A stretch of DNA of 64,000 nt from assembly GCF_002846335.1 (NCBI RefSeq), contig NZ_PJMQ01000001.1, positions 2,356,001-2,420,000 of the forward strand, given 5' to 3'. Source of the DNA: Janthinobacterium sp. 61. GTDB lineage: Bacteria; Pseudomonadota; Gammaproteobacteria; Burkholderiales; Burkholderiaceae_D. Each line of letters begins with the position of its first letter. Position 1 is the first letter of the stretch. The notes beneath the pieces were generated by a model. It was not told where the DNA came from. It ran no database searches and saw only the letters and a list, made by a program, of their open reading frames with translations. Shown one piece after another: positions 27,304 through 36,773 of the stretch. Both the position numbers and the translations under genes were made by a program.

Positions 27304-29319
27304 CTACGGCGCCGCCTCAAGCAGCGCCACGCCATCGCGGCCCTGCCCCTTGGCGGCATACAAGGCCTGGTCCGCCAGGTCCAGCAACTGCGCCGGCGTC
27401 AGCGCGCCTTCGCGGAAGATGGCGATGCCGATGCTGGTCGTCACCGGCAGCGGGCCGCTGGCCAGGTCGAAGGGGTGGCGGATGGCATCGATGATCTTCG
27501 CGCCGATCTGGCGCACTTCGGTCGCGCTGTTTACGCCTTCGAGAATGATCACGAATTCATCACCGGCCAGGCGCGCCACCAGGTCGCTGGCGCGCACGCT
27601 GCGCACCAGGCGCGCGGCAAATTCCTTCAGCACCTCGTCGCCGGCATGGTGGCCCAGGCTATCGTTGATGGCCTTGAAGCGGTCGATATCGAGATAGGCC
27701 AGCGCCATCGGCGCGCGCGCAGCGCGCGTACGCTGCATGCTTTGCGCCAGTTGTTCGTCGAAGCGGCGGCGGTTGGCGATGCCCGTCAGTATGTCGGTGG
27801 CGGCGGCAAACTGCAGCGCCGTATGCACCGCCTTGGTCTTGGTGATTTCGTGGATCAGGCCATACACGCCTTCCACCGTGCCGCTCTCGCCCACATCGGG
27901 CACATAGCTGGTCTGGAAGGCACGCTGGCCCGCCTCCCCCTCGCCATCAATGCTGAATTCATATTCGACCTCCTCGCCCGCGAAGGCGCGCTGCAGGTAG
28001 GCTTCGCGCAATTGATACGCTTCTTCGCCCAGCACATCGCGTATCGACTGCATCATGCTTTCCTTGCGCGACCGGCCGAACCATTTTTCAAACGTGGCGT
28101 TGATGAACTGGTAGCGGTGCTCGCGGTCGATGTAGACGATCACCACGGGTACATGGTCCGTCAGCAGCTTCAAGCGCCGCTCGCTGTCGCGCGTCTGCGC
28201 CTCGGCGATTTCGCGCTCGGCCACCAGCGAGTAGAAATCACGGCTCAAGTCACCGATTTCATCGCGCCGTTCGATTTGCAGCGCCTCGATGCCCAGGCGC
28301 TGGCGGCGGATCTGGTGCACCTGGCGGCGCAGGCGTTCCAGTGGCTGCAGCAAACGCAGCACCACGCGCCAGCCGGCCAATCCGGCCAGCACCGCCAGCA
28401 GCACGGCAGCCAGCAATATCTTGCTGCGCATCGCATGCAGTGGCGCGAAAGCCTGATTCATCGGATAAACCGAGGCCAGTATCCAGCCCGTGCCGGCAAT
28501 GCGGTGGTAAGCAAACAAGGCATCGACACCATGCGTGGTGGTGCCCGTCAGCCAGCCCTCGAAGCCCTGCATGGCGCGCCGGGTCGGTTCGCTGACGGGG
28601 CCATTCGCCTCGATACGCTGCATGATGCGCGACTTGTCCGGATGCTCGACGATGACGCCTTCACTGGTCATGATGTACAGGTAGCCGCCCGTGCCCGGCT
28701 TGAGCGCGCCCAGGCGCCCCAGGAAATCGGGCTGGCGCAGGTTCACGCTGGCCGCCAGCACATAGCGCATGGCGCCCTGCGCATCGAACACGGGCTGCGT
28801 CACCACCACGATGGGCATGCCGGAAATGCTGCCATTGAGCGGCGCGGAGATCACCGAGCGCCGGGTCGCCAGCGTCTGATCAAAGTAGGGACGTCCCTTC
28901 AGGTTCAGTCCCGCCTGCGGCTTGAAGGGGCTGAGGGTGGCCAGGACAACACCATCGATACCAACCACGCCGGCCGTATAAAACTCCTTGCCCAGCACCG
29001 TTTGCGCACCCAGGAAGCGCTGCAGGCTGGCGCCATCGTGCGCGCCGCTGGCCGCCAGGCTGTCCGCCATCGCGCGCAGCACATTGCGCTTGGCGTCGAG
29101 TTCTTCTTCGATGAAGACGGCGGCGCTGGCCAGCGATACGTACTGCTGGCGCCCAGTCACGTCGCGCATGCCGCGCTCGGCCACGCTCAGGGTGGCCAGC
29201 GCCAACGAGGCCACGGCAGCCAGCACGAGCAGGAAGACGACCACGCTCATGCGCGCCTTCAGGCTGGCCGGCAGGCGTCGGCGCAGCAATTTACGCAGTC
29301 TCATACGCATCGTCGCCAC
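27304..29319 (-). CDS. Diguanylate cyclase with Cache, HAMP-like, PAS and GGDEF domains
   Basis: The ~670-residue protein has a first membrane helix at about residues 25-47 (VVFLLVLAAVASLALATLSV), a periplasmic dCache domain, and a second helix near 300-320 (ILLAAVLLAVLAGLAGWRVV). A HAMP-like linker follows, then a PAS domain (LLTDHVPVVIVYIDREHRYQ) and a GGDEF domain (TGIANRRRFDEQLAQ). The catalytic motif is AGDEF (ARLAGDEF), a variant common in active cyclases; RxxD (RASD) is five residues upstream, so product inhibition is likely. The frame opens with GTG at 29319; ATG codons at 29310 and 29304 are alternatives, and no strong Shine-Dalgarno decides. The cysC stop is 4 bp upstream, suggesting co-transcription. 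Confidence 0.9.
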   Translation of the reverse strand: MATMRMRLRKLLRRRLPASLKARMSVVVFLLVLAAVASLALATLSVAERGMRDVTGRQQYVSLASAAVFIEEELDAKRNVLRAMADSLAASGAHDGASLQRFLGAQTVLGKEFYTAGVVGIDGVVLATLSPFKPQAGLNLKGRPYFDQTLATRRSVISAPLNGSISGMPIVVVTQPVFDAQGAMRYVLAASVNLRQPDFLGRLGALKPGTGGYLYIMTSEGVIVEHPDKSRIMQRIEANGPVSEPTRRAMQGFEGWLTGTTTHGVDALFAYHRIAGTGWILASVYPMNQAFAPLHAMRSKILLAAVLLAVLAGLAGWRVVLRLLQPLERLRRQVHQIRRQRLGIEALQIERRDEIGDLSRDFYSLVAEREIAEAQTRDSERRLKLLTDHVPVVIVYIDREHRYQFINATFEKWFGRSRKESMMQSIRDVLGEEAYQLREAYLQRAFAGEEVEYEFSIDGEGEAGQRAFQTSYVPDVGESGTVEGVYGLIHEITKTKAVHTALQFAAATDILTGIANRRRFDEQLAQSMQRTRAARAPMALAYLDIDRFKAINDSLGHHAGDEVLKEFAARLVRSVRASDLVARLAGDEFVIILEGVNSATEVRQIGAKIIDAIRHPFDLASGPLPVTTSIGIAIFREGALTPAQLLDLADQALYAAKGQGRDGVALLEAAP

Positions 29320-29323
29320 GCCG

Positions 29324-29854
29324 TCACAGCCGCTGCTGCAAGTACCGGCACAGGCGCTCGACCGATTCTTGCAGCGCCAGCACCTCGGTGTCGAGGCTCA
29401 GGGCGGGCGACAGCGGCGTCTCGTAGGGAGCGGAAACGCCCGTGAATTGCGCGATCTGGCCCGCGCGCGCCTGCGCATACAGGCCTTTCGGGTCACGCGC
29501 CTCACACTCGGCCAGCGGCGTGCTGACATGGACTTCGATGAAATGCGCCGCGCCGATGATGTCGGCGGCCATGGCCCGGTCGGCGCGGTACGGCGAAATG
29601 AAGGCGGCGATGACGATCAGACCGACCTCGTTCATCAGGCGCGCCACTTCGGCCGTACGGCGGATGTTTTCATGCCGGTCTTGCGGCGTAAAGCCCAGGT
29701 CGCGGTTCAAGCCATGGCGCAGCTGGTCGCCGTCGAGCAGCGCCACGGCGCGGCCCTGCGCCTTGAGCGCTTGCCCCAGCGCCAGCGCGATGCTGGTCTT
29801 GCCGGCGCCGCTCAAGCCCGTCAGCCAGACCGTGGGGTGTTGTGCTGCTGTCAT
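29324..29854 (-). CDS. cysC: Adenylylsulfate (APS) kinase
   Basis: The 176-residue P-loop kinase phosphorylates adenosine 5'-phosphosulfate to PAPS. Walker A is WLTGLSGAGKTSIALALGQA, followed by LLDGDQLRHGLNRDLGFTP and the conserved lid/APS segment RHENIRRTAEVARLMNEVG. The family stretch FIEVHVSTPLAECEARDPKG is intact. The ATG at 29854 is used; a GTG one codon earlier is possible, and GGAGAGG lies just upstream. No cysDN sulfurylase is adjacent. It sits between nasA and a diguanylate cyclase. PAPS could serve assimilation or sulfation; the sequence does not say which. Confidence 0.92.
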   Translation of the reverse strand: MTAAQHPTVWLTGLSGAGKTSIALALGQALKAQGRAVALLDGDQLRHGLNRDLGFTPQDRHENIRRTAEVARLMNEVGLIVIAAFISPYRADRAMAADIIGAAHFIEVHVSTPLAECEARDPKGLYAQARAGQIAQFTGVSAPYETPLSPALSLDTEVLALQESVERLCRYLQQRL

Positions 29855-29916
29855 CACACTGCCTCTCCATTATAGAGCTGGCAATATAACAAAGCCGTGC
29901 CGGAAAGGACAGATTT

Positions 29917-32586
29917 TCAGGCCGCGCTGCGCGCCTCAAGCAGCAACTGTCGTATCTCCGGCACGCAGGAGCCGCAATTGCCGCCCGCCTTGACGCAGGC
30001 CGTCACCTGCGCCGTCGTCGTCAGTTTTTGATCCTGGATGGCGGCGCAAATGGTGTTGCGCCCCACCCCAAAGCACGAGCACACGGTGGGGCCGGCGTCG
30101 ACGCTCTTGCCGATGGGCTGGCCCAGCAGCACACCGGCGCGATCCGCCGCATCCATTTGCGCGTGCGCAAACAGGCCCGCCAGCCAGCTGCGCGACGGCA
30201 GGTCGGGACGGGGCGAGACATACACGCACTGCGCGATGCGCCCTTCGTCCAGGTGCACGGCGCGGTACACGCCGGCGCTGGCGTCCGCATAATCGAGCCA
30301 GTCGGCGTTGTCGTCCGAGACGCCGAGCAGTGCGCGCGCCCATACGCCCAGGTCGGCAATGCGCTGGCGGCCCGCCAGCTCGTAGCGCAGGAATTGTTCG
30401 CCCTGGATGCGCGTCCAGTGCGCCACGCCGTCAAGGTTCAGGGGCGTGCGGCTCAGGACAAACGCATGCCAGTGCACGCGGAACTGCTCGATGCGCACGG
30501 GCGTGTGCTTGAACTCTGGTTCGCCCGAGACGGGATCGACCACCGGATTGACGACGGCGCCCACGCGCGCGTCGGAGGCATTCGCGTCGCTCCAGTGTAT
30601 CGGCACGAACACCTGGCCGCGCGCGATGCCGCCACCATGCACGACGCGCGCCACCATCGCGCCCCAGGCACTGGAAACGCGTGCCAGCTCGCCTTCGCGC
30701 ACGCTGTACAGCAGCGCATCCTGTGGGTGGATGTCGATGAAGGCTTCGGCGACGTGACCCGACAGCTTGGCCGCCTTGCCCGTGCGTGTCATCGTATGCC
30801 ACTGGTCGCGCACCCTGCCCGTATTCAAGATGAGTGGATAGTCCTCGTCGGGCATATTATGCGGCGCGCGCGGCGCCGTGGGCACGAAGCGCGCACGCCC
30901 GTCCGCATGCGCGAAGCGGCCGTCGCCGAACAGGCGCGCCCGGCCCTGCGGCCATTGCTGCGGCACCAGGGCGTCGTATTGCGCCGCATCAAGGTTGTCC
31001 AGGCCCGCCAGGTTGAACAGGCGCGCCGTTTCTGACGCGTTGCGGAAGGTGGACAGGCGCGCGTGTTCGTCGAAGATGGCCTGCGGCGAGGTGAAATCGA
31101 AGCCTGCGTAGCCCATGCGCGTGGCCACGTCGCACAGCACCTGCCAGTCGGCGCGCGCCTCGCCGGGCGCCGGCAAAAAAGCGCGCTGGCGCGAGATGCG
31201 CCGCTCGGAGTTCGTCACCGTGCCATCCTTCTCGCCCCAGCCCAGGGCCGGCAGCAGCACGTCGGCATACGCATTCGTGTCCGATTCGGCGCTGATGTCC
31301 GACACCACGACCAGTTCGCATTGATCCAGCGCGCGGCGCACCTGCTCGGCGTCCGGCATGCTCACCAGCGGATTGGTGGCGATGATCCACACGGCTTTCA
31401 CCTTGCCCGATTCGATCGCGTGGAACAGTTCCACGGCTTTCAAGCCAGGTTTGCCGGCGATGCGGGGAGAGTCCCAGAACGTTTGCACGGTGTCACGGTG
31501 CAACGGGTTGTCCAGCTCCAGGTGCGCCGCCAGCATGTTGGCCAGGCCCCCTACCTCACGCCCGCCCATGGCGTTCGGCTGCCCCGTCAGGGAAAACGGC
31601 CCCATGCCGGGCTGGCCGATGCGGCCCGTCGCCAGGTGGCAGTTGATGATGCTGTTGACCTTGTCCGTGCCGGAGGAGGACTGGTTTACGCCCTGCGAAA
31701 AGGCCGTGACGACCTTGCGCGTGGCGGCAAAGGCCTGGTAAAACGCCAGCAAGGCCTGCGGGTCGACCTTGCAGATGCGCGCCACCTGCAGCGGGTCGCC
31801 GCACTCCACATGCGCGGCGGCCAGCGCCTCATCGAGACCGCGGCTGTGCCGCGTGACGAAAGCGTCGTCGATCACGCCTTCTTTCGCCAGGTGGCACAGC
31901 AAGCCATTGAACAGCCATACGTCAGTGCCTGGCTTCACGGGCAGGTGCAAATCGGCCAGCTCGCACGTGGCCGTGCGGCGCGGGTCGATCACCACCAGTT
32001 TGACGCCTGGCCGGCTTTCCTTGAGGCGCGCGATGCGCTGGAACAGGATCGGGTGGCACCAGGCCGTGTTCGAGCCCACCAGCACCACCATGTCGGCCAG
32101 TTCCAGGTCTTCATAGCAGCCCGGCACGATATCCTCGCCAAACGCGCGCTTGTGGCCCGCCACGGCCGACGACATGCACAGGCGCGAATTGGTGTCGATA
32201 TTCGCGCTGCCCACATAGCCTTTCATGAATTTGTTGGCGATGTAATAGTCTTCCGTCAGCAGCTGGCCCGAGACATACAGGGCCACGGCGTCAGGCCCGT
32301 GTGCATCGATGATGGCGCGCAAGCCGCCAGCCACCTGATCCAGCGCAGCATCCCATGAAGCGCGCTGCAGGACGCCATCGACGCGCACCTGTGGAGTCAG
32401 CAGGCGCTTGTCGAGGCCCAAGGTGTCGCCCAGCGCCGAGCCTTTCACGCACAGGCGCCCCAGGTTGGCGGGATGGCTGATATCGCCGGCGATGCGGAGG
32501 GCGCCGTCGGGCAGGCGTATCGCTTCCACGCCGCAGCCGACGCCGCAGTACGGGCAAGTGGTTTTTACGGGCGTGCACGTGGTCAT
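29917..32586 (-). CDS. nasA: Assimilatory nitrate reductase, catalytic subunit with C-terminal BFD domain
   Basis: This 889-residue bis-MGD molybdoenzyme reduces nitrate to nitrite in the cytosol. The N-terminal [4Fe-4S] ligands are CPYCGVGCGVE and a later Cys in GRLCVKGSALG. Mo-cofactor domain stretches include NTNSRLCMSSAVAGHKRAFG and TGQPNAMGGREVGGLANML. No twin-arginine signal is present, consistent with assimilation. The C-terminal ~60 residues form a BFD-like [2Fe-2S] domain (CSCFGVGRNTIC; GGNCGSCVPEI), the electron entry point in the Klebsiella-type NasA. The ATG at 32586 (MTTCTP) gives the normal N-terminus. It is the last gene of the nitrate operon, 22 bp after the FAD oxidoreductase. 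Confidence 0.95.
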   Translation of the reverse strand: MTTCTPVKTTCPYCGVGCGVEAIRLPDGALRIAGDISHPANLGRLCVKGSALGDTLGLDKRLLTPQVRVDGVLQRASWDAALDQVAGGLRAIIDAHGPDAVALYVSGQLLTEDYYIANKFMKGYVGSANIDTNSRLCMSSAVAGHKRAFGEDIVPGCYEDLELADMVVLVGSNTAWCHPILFQRIARLKESRPGVKLVVIDPRRTATCELADLHLPVKPGTDVWLFNGLLCHLAKEGVIDDAFVTRHSRGLDEALAAAHVECGDPLQVARICKVDPQALLAFYQAFAATRKVVTAFSQGVNQSSSGTDKVNSIINCHLATGRIGQPGMGPFSLTGQPNAMGGREVGGLANMLAAHLELDNPLHRDTVQTFWDSPRIAGKPGLKAVELFHAIESGKVKAVWIIATNPLVSMPDAEQVRRALDQCELVVVSDISAESDTNAYADVLLPALGWGEKDGTVTNSERRISRQRAFLPAPGEARADWQVLCDVATRMGYAGFDFTSPQAIFDEHARLSTFRNASETARLFNLAGLDNLDAAQYDALVPQQWPQGRARLFGDGRFAHADGRARFVPTAPRAPHNMPDEDYPLILNTGRVRDQWHTMTRTGKAAKLSGHVAEAFIDIHPQDALLYSVREGELARVSSAWGAMVARVVHGGGIARGQVFVPIHWSDANASDARVGAVVNPVVDPVSGEPEFKHTPVRIEQFRVHWHAFVLSRTPLNLDGVAHWTRIQGEQFLRYELAGRQRIADLGVWARALLGVSDDNADWLDYADASAGVYRAVHLDEGRIAQCVYVSPRPDLPSRSWLAGLFAHAQMDAADRAGVLLGQPIGKSVDAGPTVCSCFGVGRNTICAAIQDQKLTTTAQVTACVKAGGNCGSCVPEIRQLLLEARSAA

Positions 32587-32608
32587 GGGCGTATCCTGTT
32601 GGTCGCTG

Positions 32609-33847
32609 TCAGGCGGCCTGGCCGCACAGGGCCTGGCCAAACAATAAATGGGAGCGCAACTGGCTGATGTCGCGGCGCTGCTGGATCAGGTCGAAATACC
32701 AGGGACCGTCCTGTACCTCGCCATACAGCACGGCGCCCACCAGGCGGTTGCCCTGCACCACCAGGCGCTTGTAGACACCGCGGCGCGGATCGCGCAGCAC
32801 CAGGTCTTCGCTGCCCTCGCCGCCGATGATGTCGCCGGCCGAATACAGGTCGATGCCCGTCACTTTCAATTTGGTGGCGCTGGCCTGCTGCACGTAGCGC
32901 CGGTGCCCGGCGCCAGCGAGGTGCGCGCCGCACACGCGCGCCTGCTCCCAGATGGGCGCCACCAGGCCGAAGGTGGCGCGGCGGTGCTGCACGCATTCGC
33001 CCACGGCGTACACGCGCGGGTCATAGCTTTGCAGACAGTCGTCGACGACGATGGCCCGTTCGCAGTGCAGGCCGGCAGCTTGCGCCAGGGCGATATTGGG
33101 GCGCACACCGGCCGTCATCACCACCAGGTCGGCGGGAATGCTGCTGCCGTCAAGAAAACGCACGCTTTCCACCCGCTCGCGGCCCGTGATCTCGGCGGTC
33201 TGCGCCTGCATCAGGAAACGCAGGCCGCGGGCCTCCAGCGCCGATTTCAACAACATCGATGCGGGCGCATCGAGCTGCTGGTTCATCAGGGCGCCGCTCA
33301 TGTGCACGACGGTGACGTCCATGCCCTGGCGCTGCAAGCCGTTGGCCGCTTCCAGTCCCAGCAAGCCGCCGCCGATGACCACCGCATGGCGGTGCGTGCG
33401 CGCCGCCTGCAGCATGGTGTCGACATCGCTGATGTCGCGAAAACCGATCACGCCTGGCAGCGCGTGGCCCGGCACGGGCACGATGAACGGCGTCGACCCG
33501 GTGGCCAGCAGCAGGCGGTCATAAGGCACCTCGATGCCCGACTGCGCCTCCACCTTGCGCGCCTGGCGGTCGATGCGCACAACGGGGTCGCCCGCGTGCA
33601 AGGTGATGCCGTGCTGCGCATACCAGGCGCGCGTGTGAAGCATGATGTCGTCCACCGTCTTTTCACCGGCGAGCACCGGGGAGAGCAAAATGCGGTTGTA
33701 ATTGCCATGCGGCTCGGCGCCGAACACGGTGATGTCGTACAGGTCAGGCGCAAGTTTCAACAGCTCCTCGACCGTGCGCATGCCAGCCATGCCGTTGCCG
33801 ACTACCACGAGCGAGGGGCGCGCAGTTGCCTTGGCTGGCGGGTTCAC
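32609..33847 (-). CDS. NAD(P)/FAD-dependent oxidoreductase, probable nitrate-reductase electron donor
   Basis: The 412-residue pyridine-nucleotide-disulfide-type flavoprotein has an FAD loop LVVVGNGMAGMRTVEELLKL, an NAD loop HAVVIGGGLLGLEAANGLQR, and the C-terminal FAD contact DPRVYAVGECVQHRR. It resembles the N-terminal half of NirB and the NasB/NasC reductases that pass NAD(P)H electrons to assimilatory nitrate reductase. It lacks a BFD domain, which NasA itself carries. The start is GTG at 33847, overlapping the nirD stop (GTGA), so it is coupled to nirD. Its place directly before nasA supports the role of NasA reductase. Confidence 0.85.
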   Translation of the reverse strand: MNPPAKATARPSLVVVGNGMAGMRTVEELLKLAPDLYDITVFGAEPHGNYNRILLSPVLAGEKTVDDIMLHTRAWYAQHGITLHAGDPVVRIDRQARKVEAQSGIEVPYDRLLLATGSTPFIVPVPGHALPGVIGFRDISDVDTMLQAARTHRHAVVIGGGLLGLEAANGLQRQGMDVTVVHMSGALMNQQLDAPASMLLKSALEARGLRFLMQAQTAEITGRERVESVRFLDGSSIPADLVVMTAGVRPNIALAQAAGLHCERAIVVDDCLQSYDPRVYAVGECVQHRRATFGLVAPIWEQARVCGAHLAGAGHRRYVQQASATKLKVTGIDLYSAGDIIGGEGSEDLVLRDPRRGVYKRLVVQGNRLVGAVLYGEVQDGPWYFDLIQQRRDISQLRSHLLFGQALCGQAA

Positions 33848-34206
33848 AGGGCCACCCACACCATGTCCGCAAACAAGCGCGCGGGCCAGGATGTGACCGA
33901 ATGCTCGGGCGCTTCCAGGCACTCGCCGCTGGCGAGGTCGAAGTGCTGCTTGTAGATGGGCGAGGCGACAACGACGCGCTCGCCGATGCTGCCCACCAGG
34001 CCACGCGACAGCACGGAAGCGCCCGCGCTCGGGTCGACATTGTCGATGGCGTACACGCGCGGCGCCGCATCGCCGACGCGAAACACGGCCACGTGGCGCC
34101 CACCCAGCAGCGCGCACACGCCCGTGTCGGGCACGATGTCAGCCAAGGGGCAGATGGCCACCCAATTGTCGGCGCTGGCGCCAGTCAGTTCATTCATCGC
34201 ATTCAT
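33844..34206 (-). CDS. nirD: Assimilatory nitrite reductase small subunit
   Basis: The 120-residue Rieske-like protein lacks the usual Cys/His Fe-S ligands, as is normal for NirD. It has WVAICPLADIVPDTGVCALL, then RVYAIDNVDPSAGASVLSRG and SPIYKQHFDLASGECLE. It is the small subunit of the NADH-dependent siroheme nitrite reductase that makes ammonia. Its start is 3 bp after the nirB stop, and its own stop overlaps the next gene's GTG. Confidence 0.93.
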   Translation of the reverse strand: MNAMNELTGASADNWVAICPLADIVPDTGVCALLGGRHVAVFRVGDAAPRVYAIDNVDPSAGASVLSRGLVGSIGERVVVASPIYKQHFDLASGECLEAPEHSVTSWPARLFADMVWVAL

Positions 34207-34209
34207 GCT

Positions 34210-36762
34210 TCACGCCTCCACGGCAAGGATGGGGATCACGGTGCTGCGGCGTTCGATGGGCGTGGCGGGCCGGATCTGGCCCCGCTCTTCCACGAACACC
34301 ACGTTTTCATCGTTTTTCTCGCTATTGACGAAGTGGCGGAAACGCTGGCGCACGGCGGGGTTGGAGATGGCTTCCTTCCACTCGCAGGCATAGGTGTCGA
34401 CCACGTGCTGCATGTCCGCTTCCAGCTCGTGGGCGATGCCCAGGCTGTCGTCGATGACGACGCGCTTGAGGTAATCGAGTCCCCCTTCCAGGTTGTCGCG
34501 CCACACACTGGTGCGCTGCAGGCGGTCGGCCGTGCGCACGTAAAACATCAAAAAGCGGTCGACATAGCGCACCAGGGTGGCTTCATCGAGATCGGACGCC
34601 AGCAATTCCGCGTGGCGCGGCTTCATGCCGCCATTGCCGCACACGTACAGGTTCCAGCCTTTTTCCGTGGCGATCAGGCCGATATCCTTGCCCTGCGCCT
34701 CGGCGCATTCGCGCGTGCAGCCGGAGACGCCGAACTTGATCTTGTGCGGCGTGCGCAAGCCCTTGTAGCGGTTCTCCAGTCGGATGGCGAAACCCACGCT
34801 GTCGGCCACGCCGTAGCGGCACCAGGTGGAACCGACGCACGATTTGACCGTACGCAAGGATTTGCCATAGGCGTGGCCCGATTCGAAGCCGGCCGCGATC
34901 AATTCTTCCCAGATGGCGGGCAACTGGTCCAAGCGGGCGCCGAACAGGTCGACCCGCTGGCCGCCCGTGATCTTGGTGTACAGGCCGTATTTCTTCGCCA
35001 CCATGCCCACGGCGATCAAGCCGTCGGCCGTCACTTCGCCGCCCGGCATGCGCGGCACCACCGAATACGTGCCATCCTTCTGGATATTGCCAAGGAAATA
35101 ATCATTACTATCCTGCAGGCTGGCGTGCACAGGCGAAAGGACGAAATCGTTCCAGCAAGACGCGAGGATATTCGCCGCCACGGGCTTGCACACGTCGCAG
35201 CCCAGGCCCTGTCCATGCGCGGACAGCAGAGCGCCGAAGCTGCGGATTTTGCCCACGCGTACCAGGTGGTGCAATTCCTGGCGCGAATATGCAAAGTGCT
35301 CGCACACGTGATTGTTGACGGCCAGGCCCCGCTTCTGCATTTCCGCCTTCATGATCTGCGTCACCAGTGGCACACAGCCGCCACACGCGGTGCCGGCCTT
35401 GGTGCAGCTTTTGAGGGCGCCGATACTCGTGGCGCCCTCGGCGACAGCGGCGCACAGCGCGCCTTTCGAGACGTCATTGCACGAGCAGATTTGCGCCGAC
35501 TCGGGCAAGGCGTCCACGCCCAGTCCCACCTTTTGCTGGCCGTCGGCCTGCGGCAAGATCAGGAATTCGGGGCATTCCGGCAGCTCGATTTTATTCAGCA
35601 TCATTTGCAGGAGCGTGCCGTATTCGCTGGCGTCGCCCACCATCACGCCACCCAGCAGGTATTTGCCGCAATCGGAGACGACGATCTTCTTGTAGATCTG
35701 CTTGCGCTCGTCCGTGAACTGGTAGGAGCGGCTGCCCGGCGCGTTGCCGTGCGGGTCGCCCAGACTGGCCACGTCCACGCCCATCAACTTGAGCTTGGTG
35801 CTCATGTCGGCGCCCTTGAACGCGGCTTCTCCCTCTTCCTGCAACACATGGCGCGCGCAAATGCGCGCCATGTCATAGCCGGGCGCCACCAGGCCAAAGA
35901 TCAAGCCGCCCCACAGCGCACATTCGCCGATGGCGTAGATATCCGGATCGGACGTGACGCAGCTGTCGTCGATGACGATGCCGCCGCGTGCTCCCACGTC
36001 CAGGCCGCAGGCGCGCGCCAGTTCGTCACGGGGGCGGATGCCGGCCGAAAAGACGATCATGTCCGCTTCCAGGTAACTGCCATCGGCAAACTGCATGCGG
36101 TGCATGGCCGCTACACCGTCGACGATGGCCAGGGTATTCTTTTGCGTGTGCACGGTCACGCCCAGTTCCTCGATCTTGCGGCGCAGGACGCGCGCGCCGC
36201 CTTCATCGACCTGCACGGCCATCAGGCGCGGGGCGAATTCCACCACGTGAGTATCGAGCTTCAAATCGCGCAAGGCCTTCGCGCATTCTAGGCCCAGCAG
36301 CCCGCCGCCGATGACCACGCCCGTGGTGGACTTGGCGCCCCAGGCCAGCATGGCTTCCAGGTCTTCGATGGTGCGATAGACGAAGCAGCCATCGCGCTCC
36401 TTGCCCGGCAGCGGCGGCACGAAAGGCGTGGAGCCGGTGGCGAACACCAGTTTGTCGTAGCGCAATACCTCGCCCGTGCTGGTCGTGACGCTCTTCGCCA
36501 GGCGGTCGATGGAGATGGCCCGCGCATTGAGCTTCAACACGACGTTGTCCTTGTCGAAGAAACCGGGCGCCACCAGCGACAGCTCTTCCGCCGATTTGCC
36601 GCTGAAAAATTCGGACAGGTGCACGCGGTCGTAGGCGGGACGCGCTTCTTCGCACAAGACCGTGACGTGCAGGTGCGGGGCGTCTTCCAATGCCAGTCGT
36701 TCGAGGAACTTATGCCCGACCATGCCATGGCCGAGGACGACGATCTTCAAAGGGTGGTTCAT
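34210..36762 (-). CDS. nirB: NAD(P)H nitrite reductase large subunit
   Basis: The 850-residue siroheme enzyme reduces nitrite to ammonium with NAD(P)H. In order it has an FAD loop (IVVLGHGMVGHKFLERLALE), an NAD loop (VVIGGGLLGLECAKALRDLK), a BFD-like [2Fe-2S] domain (ICSCNDVSKGALC; TACGGCVPLV), and the C-terminal sulfite/nitrite-reductase-like domain with the siroheme/[4Fe-4S] ligands (GVSGCTRECAEAQG, then YVCGNGG). Length is standard. The ATG at 36762 begins MNHPLKIVV; it lies 11 bp after the narK stop, so the genes form one operon driven by the narK leader. Confidence 0.96.
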   Translation of the reverse strand: MNHPLKIVVLGHGMVGHKFLERLALEDAPHLHVTVLCEEARPAYDRVHLSEFFSGKSAEELSLVAPGFFDKDNVVLKLNARAISIDRLAKSVTTSTGEVLRYDKLVFATGSTPFVPPLPGKERDGCFVYRTIEDLEAMLAWGAKSTTGVVIGGGLLGLECAKALRDLKLDTHVVEFAPRLMAVQVDEGGARVLRRKIEELGVTVHTQKNTLAIVDGVAAMHRMQFADGSYLEADMIVFSAGIRPRDELARACGLDVGARGGIVIDDSCVTSDPDIYAIGECALWGGLIFGLVAPGYDMARICARHVLQEEGEAAFKGADMSTKLKLMGVDVASLGDPHGNAPGSRSYQFTDERKQIYKKIVVSDCGKYLLGGVMVGDASEYGTLLQMMLNKIELPECPEFLILPQADGQQKVGLGVDALPESAQICSCNDVSKGALCAAVAEGATSIGALKSCTKAGTACGGCVPLVTQIMKAEMQKRGLAVNNHVCEHFAYSRQELHHLVRVGKIRSFGALLSAHGQGLGCDVCKPVAANILASCWNDFVLSPVHASLQDSNDYFLGNIQKDGTYSVVPRMPGGEVTADGLIAVGMVAKKYGLYTKITGGQRVDLFGARLDQLPAIWEELIAAGFESGHAYGKSLRTVKSCVGSTWCRYGVADSVGFAIRLENRYKGLRTPHKIKFGVSGCTRECAEAQGKDIGLIATEKGWNLYVCGNGGMKPRHAELLASDLDEATLVRYVDRFLMFYVRTADRLQRTSVWRDNLEGGLDYLKRVVIDDSLGIAHELEADMQHVVDTYACEWKEAISNPAVRQRFRHFVNSEKNDENVVFVEERGQIRPATPIERRSTVIPILAVEA

Positions 36763-36773
36763 GCTTGCTCTCC

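Noticed and set aside
27475..29445. 656-codon open frame on the plus strand
   Set aside because: Antisense shadow of the Cache-PAS-GGDEF gene, which is unmistakable on the minus strand.
32587..34117. Longer starts for nasA and the FAD oxidoreductase
   Set aside because: The extra residues overlap upstream genes in other frames; ATG 32586 and GTG 33847 give family-typical N-termini.
33826..36291. 821-codon open frame on the plus strand
   Set aside because: Antisense shadow of nirB; composition is biased and the minus-strand frame has full nitrite-reductase motifs.
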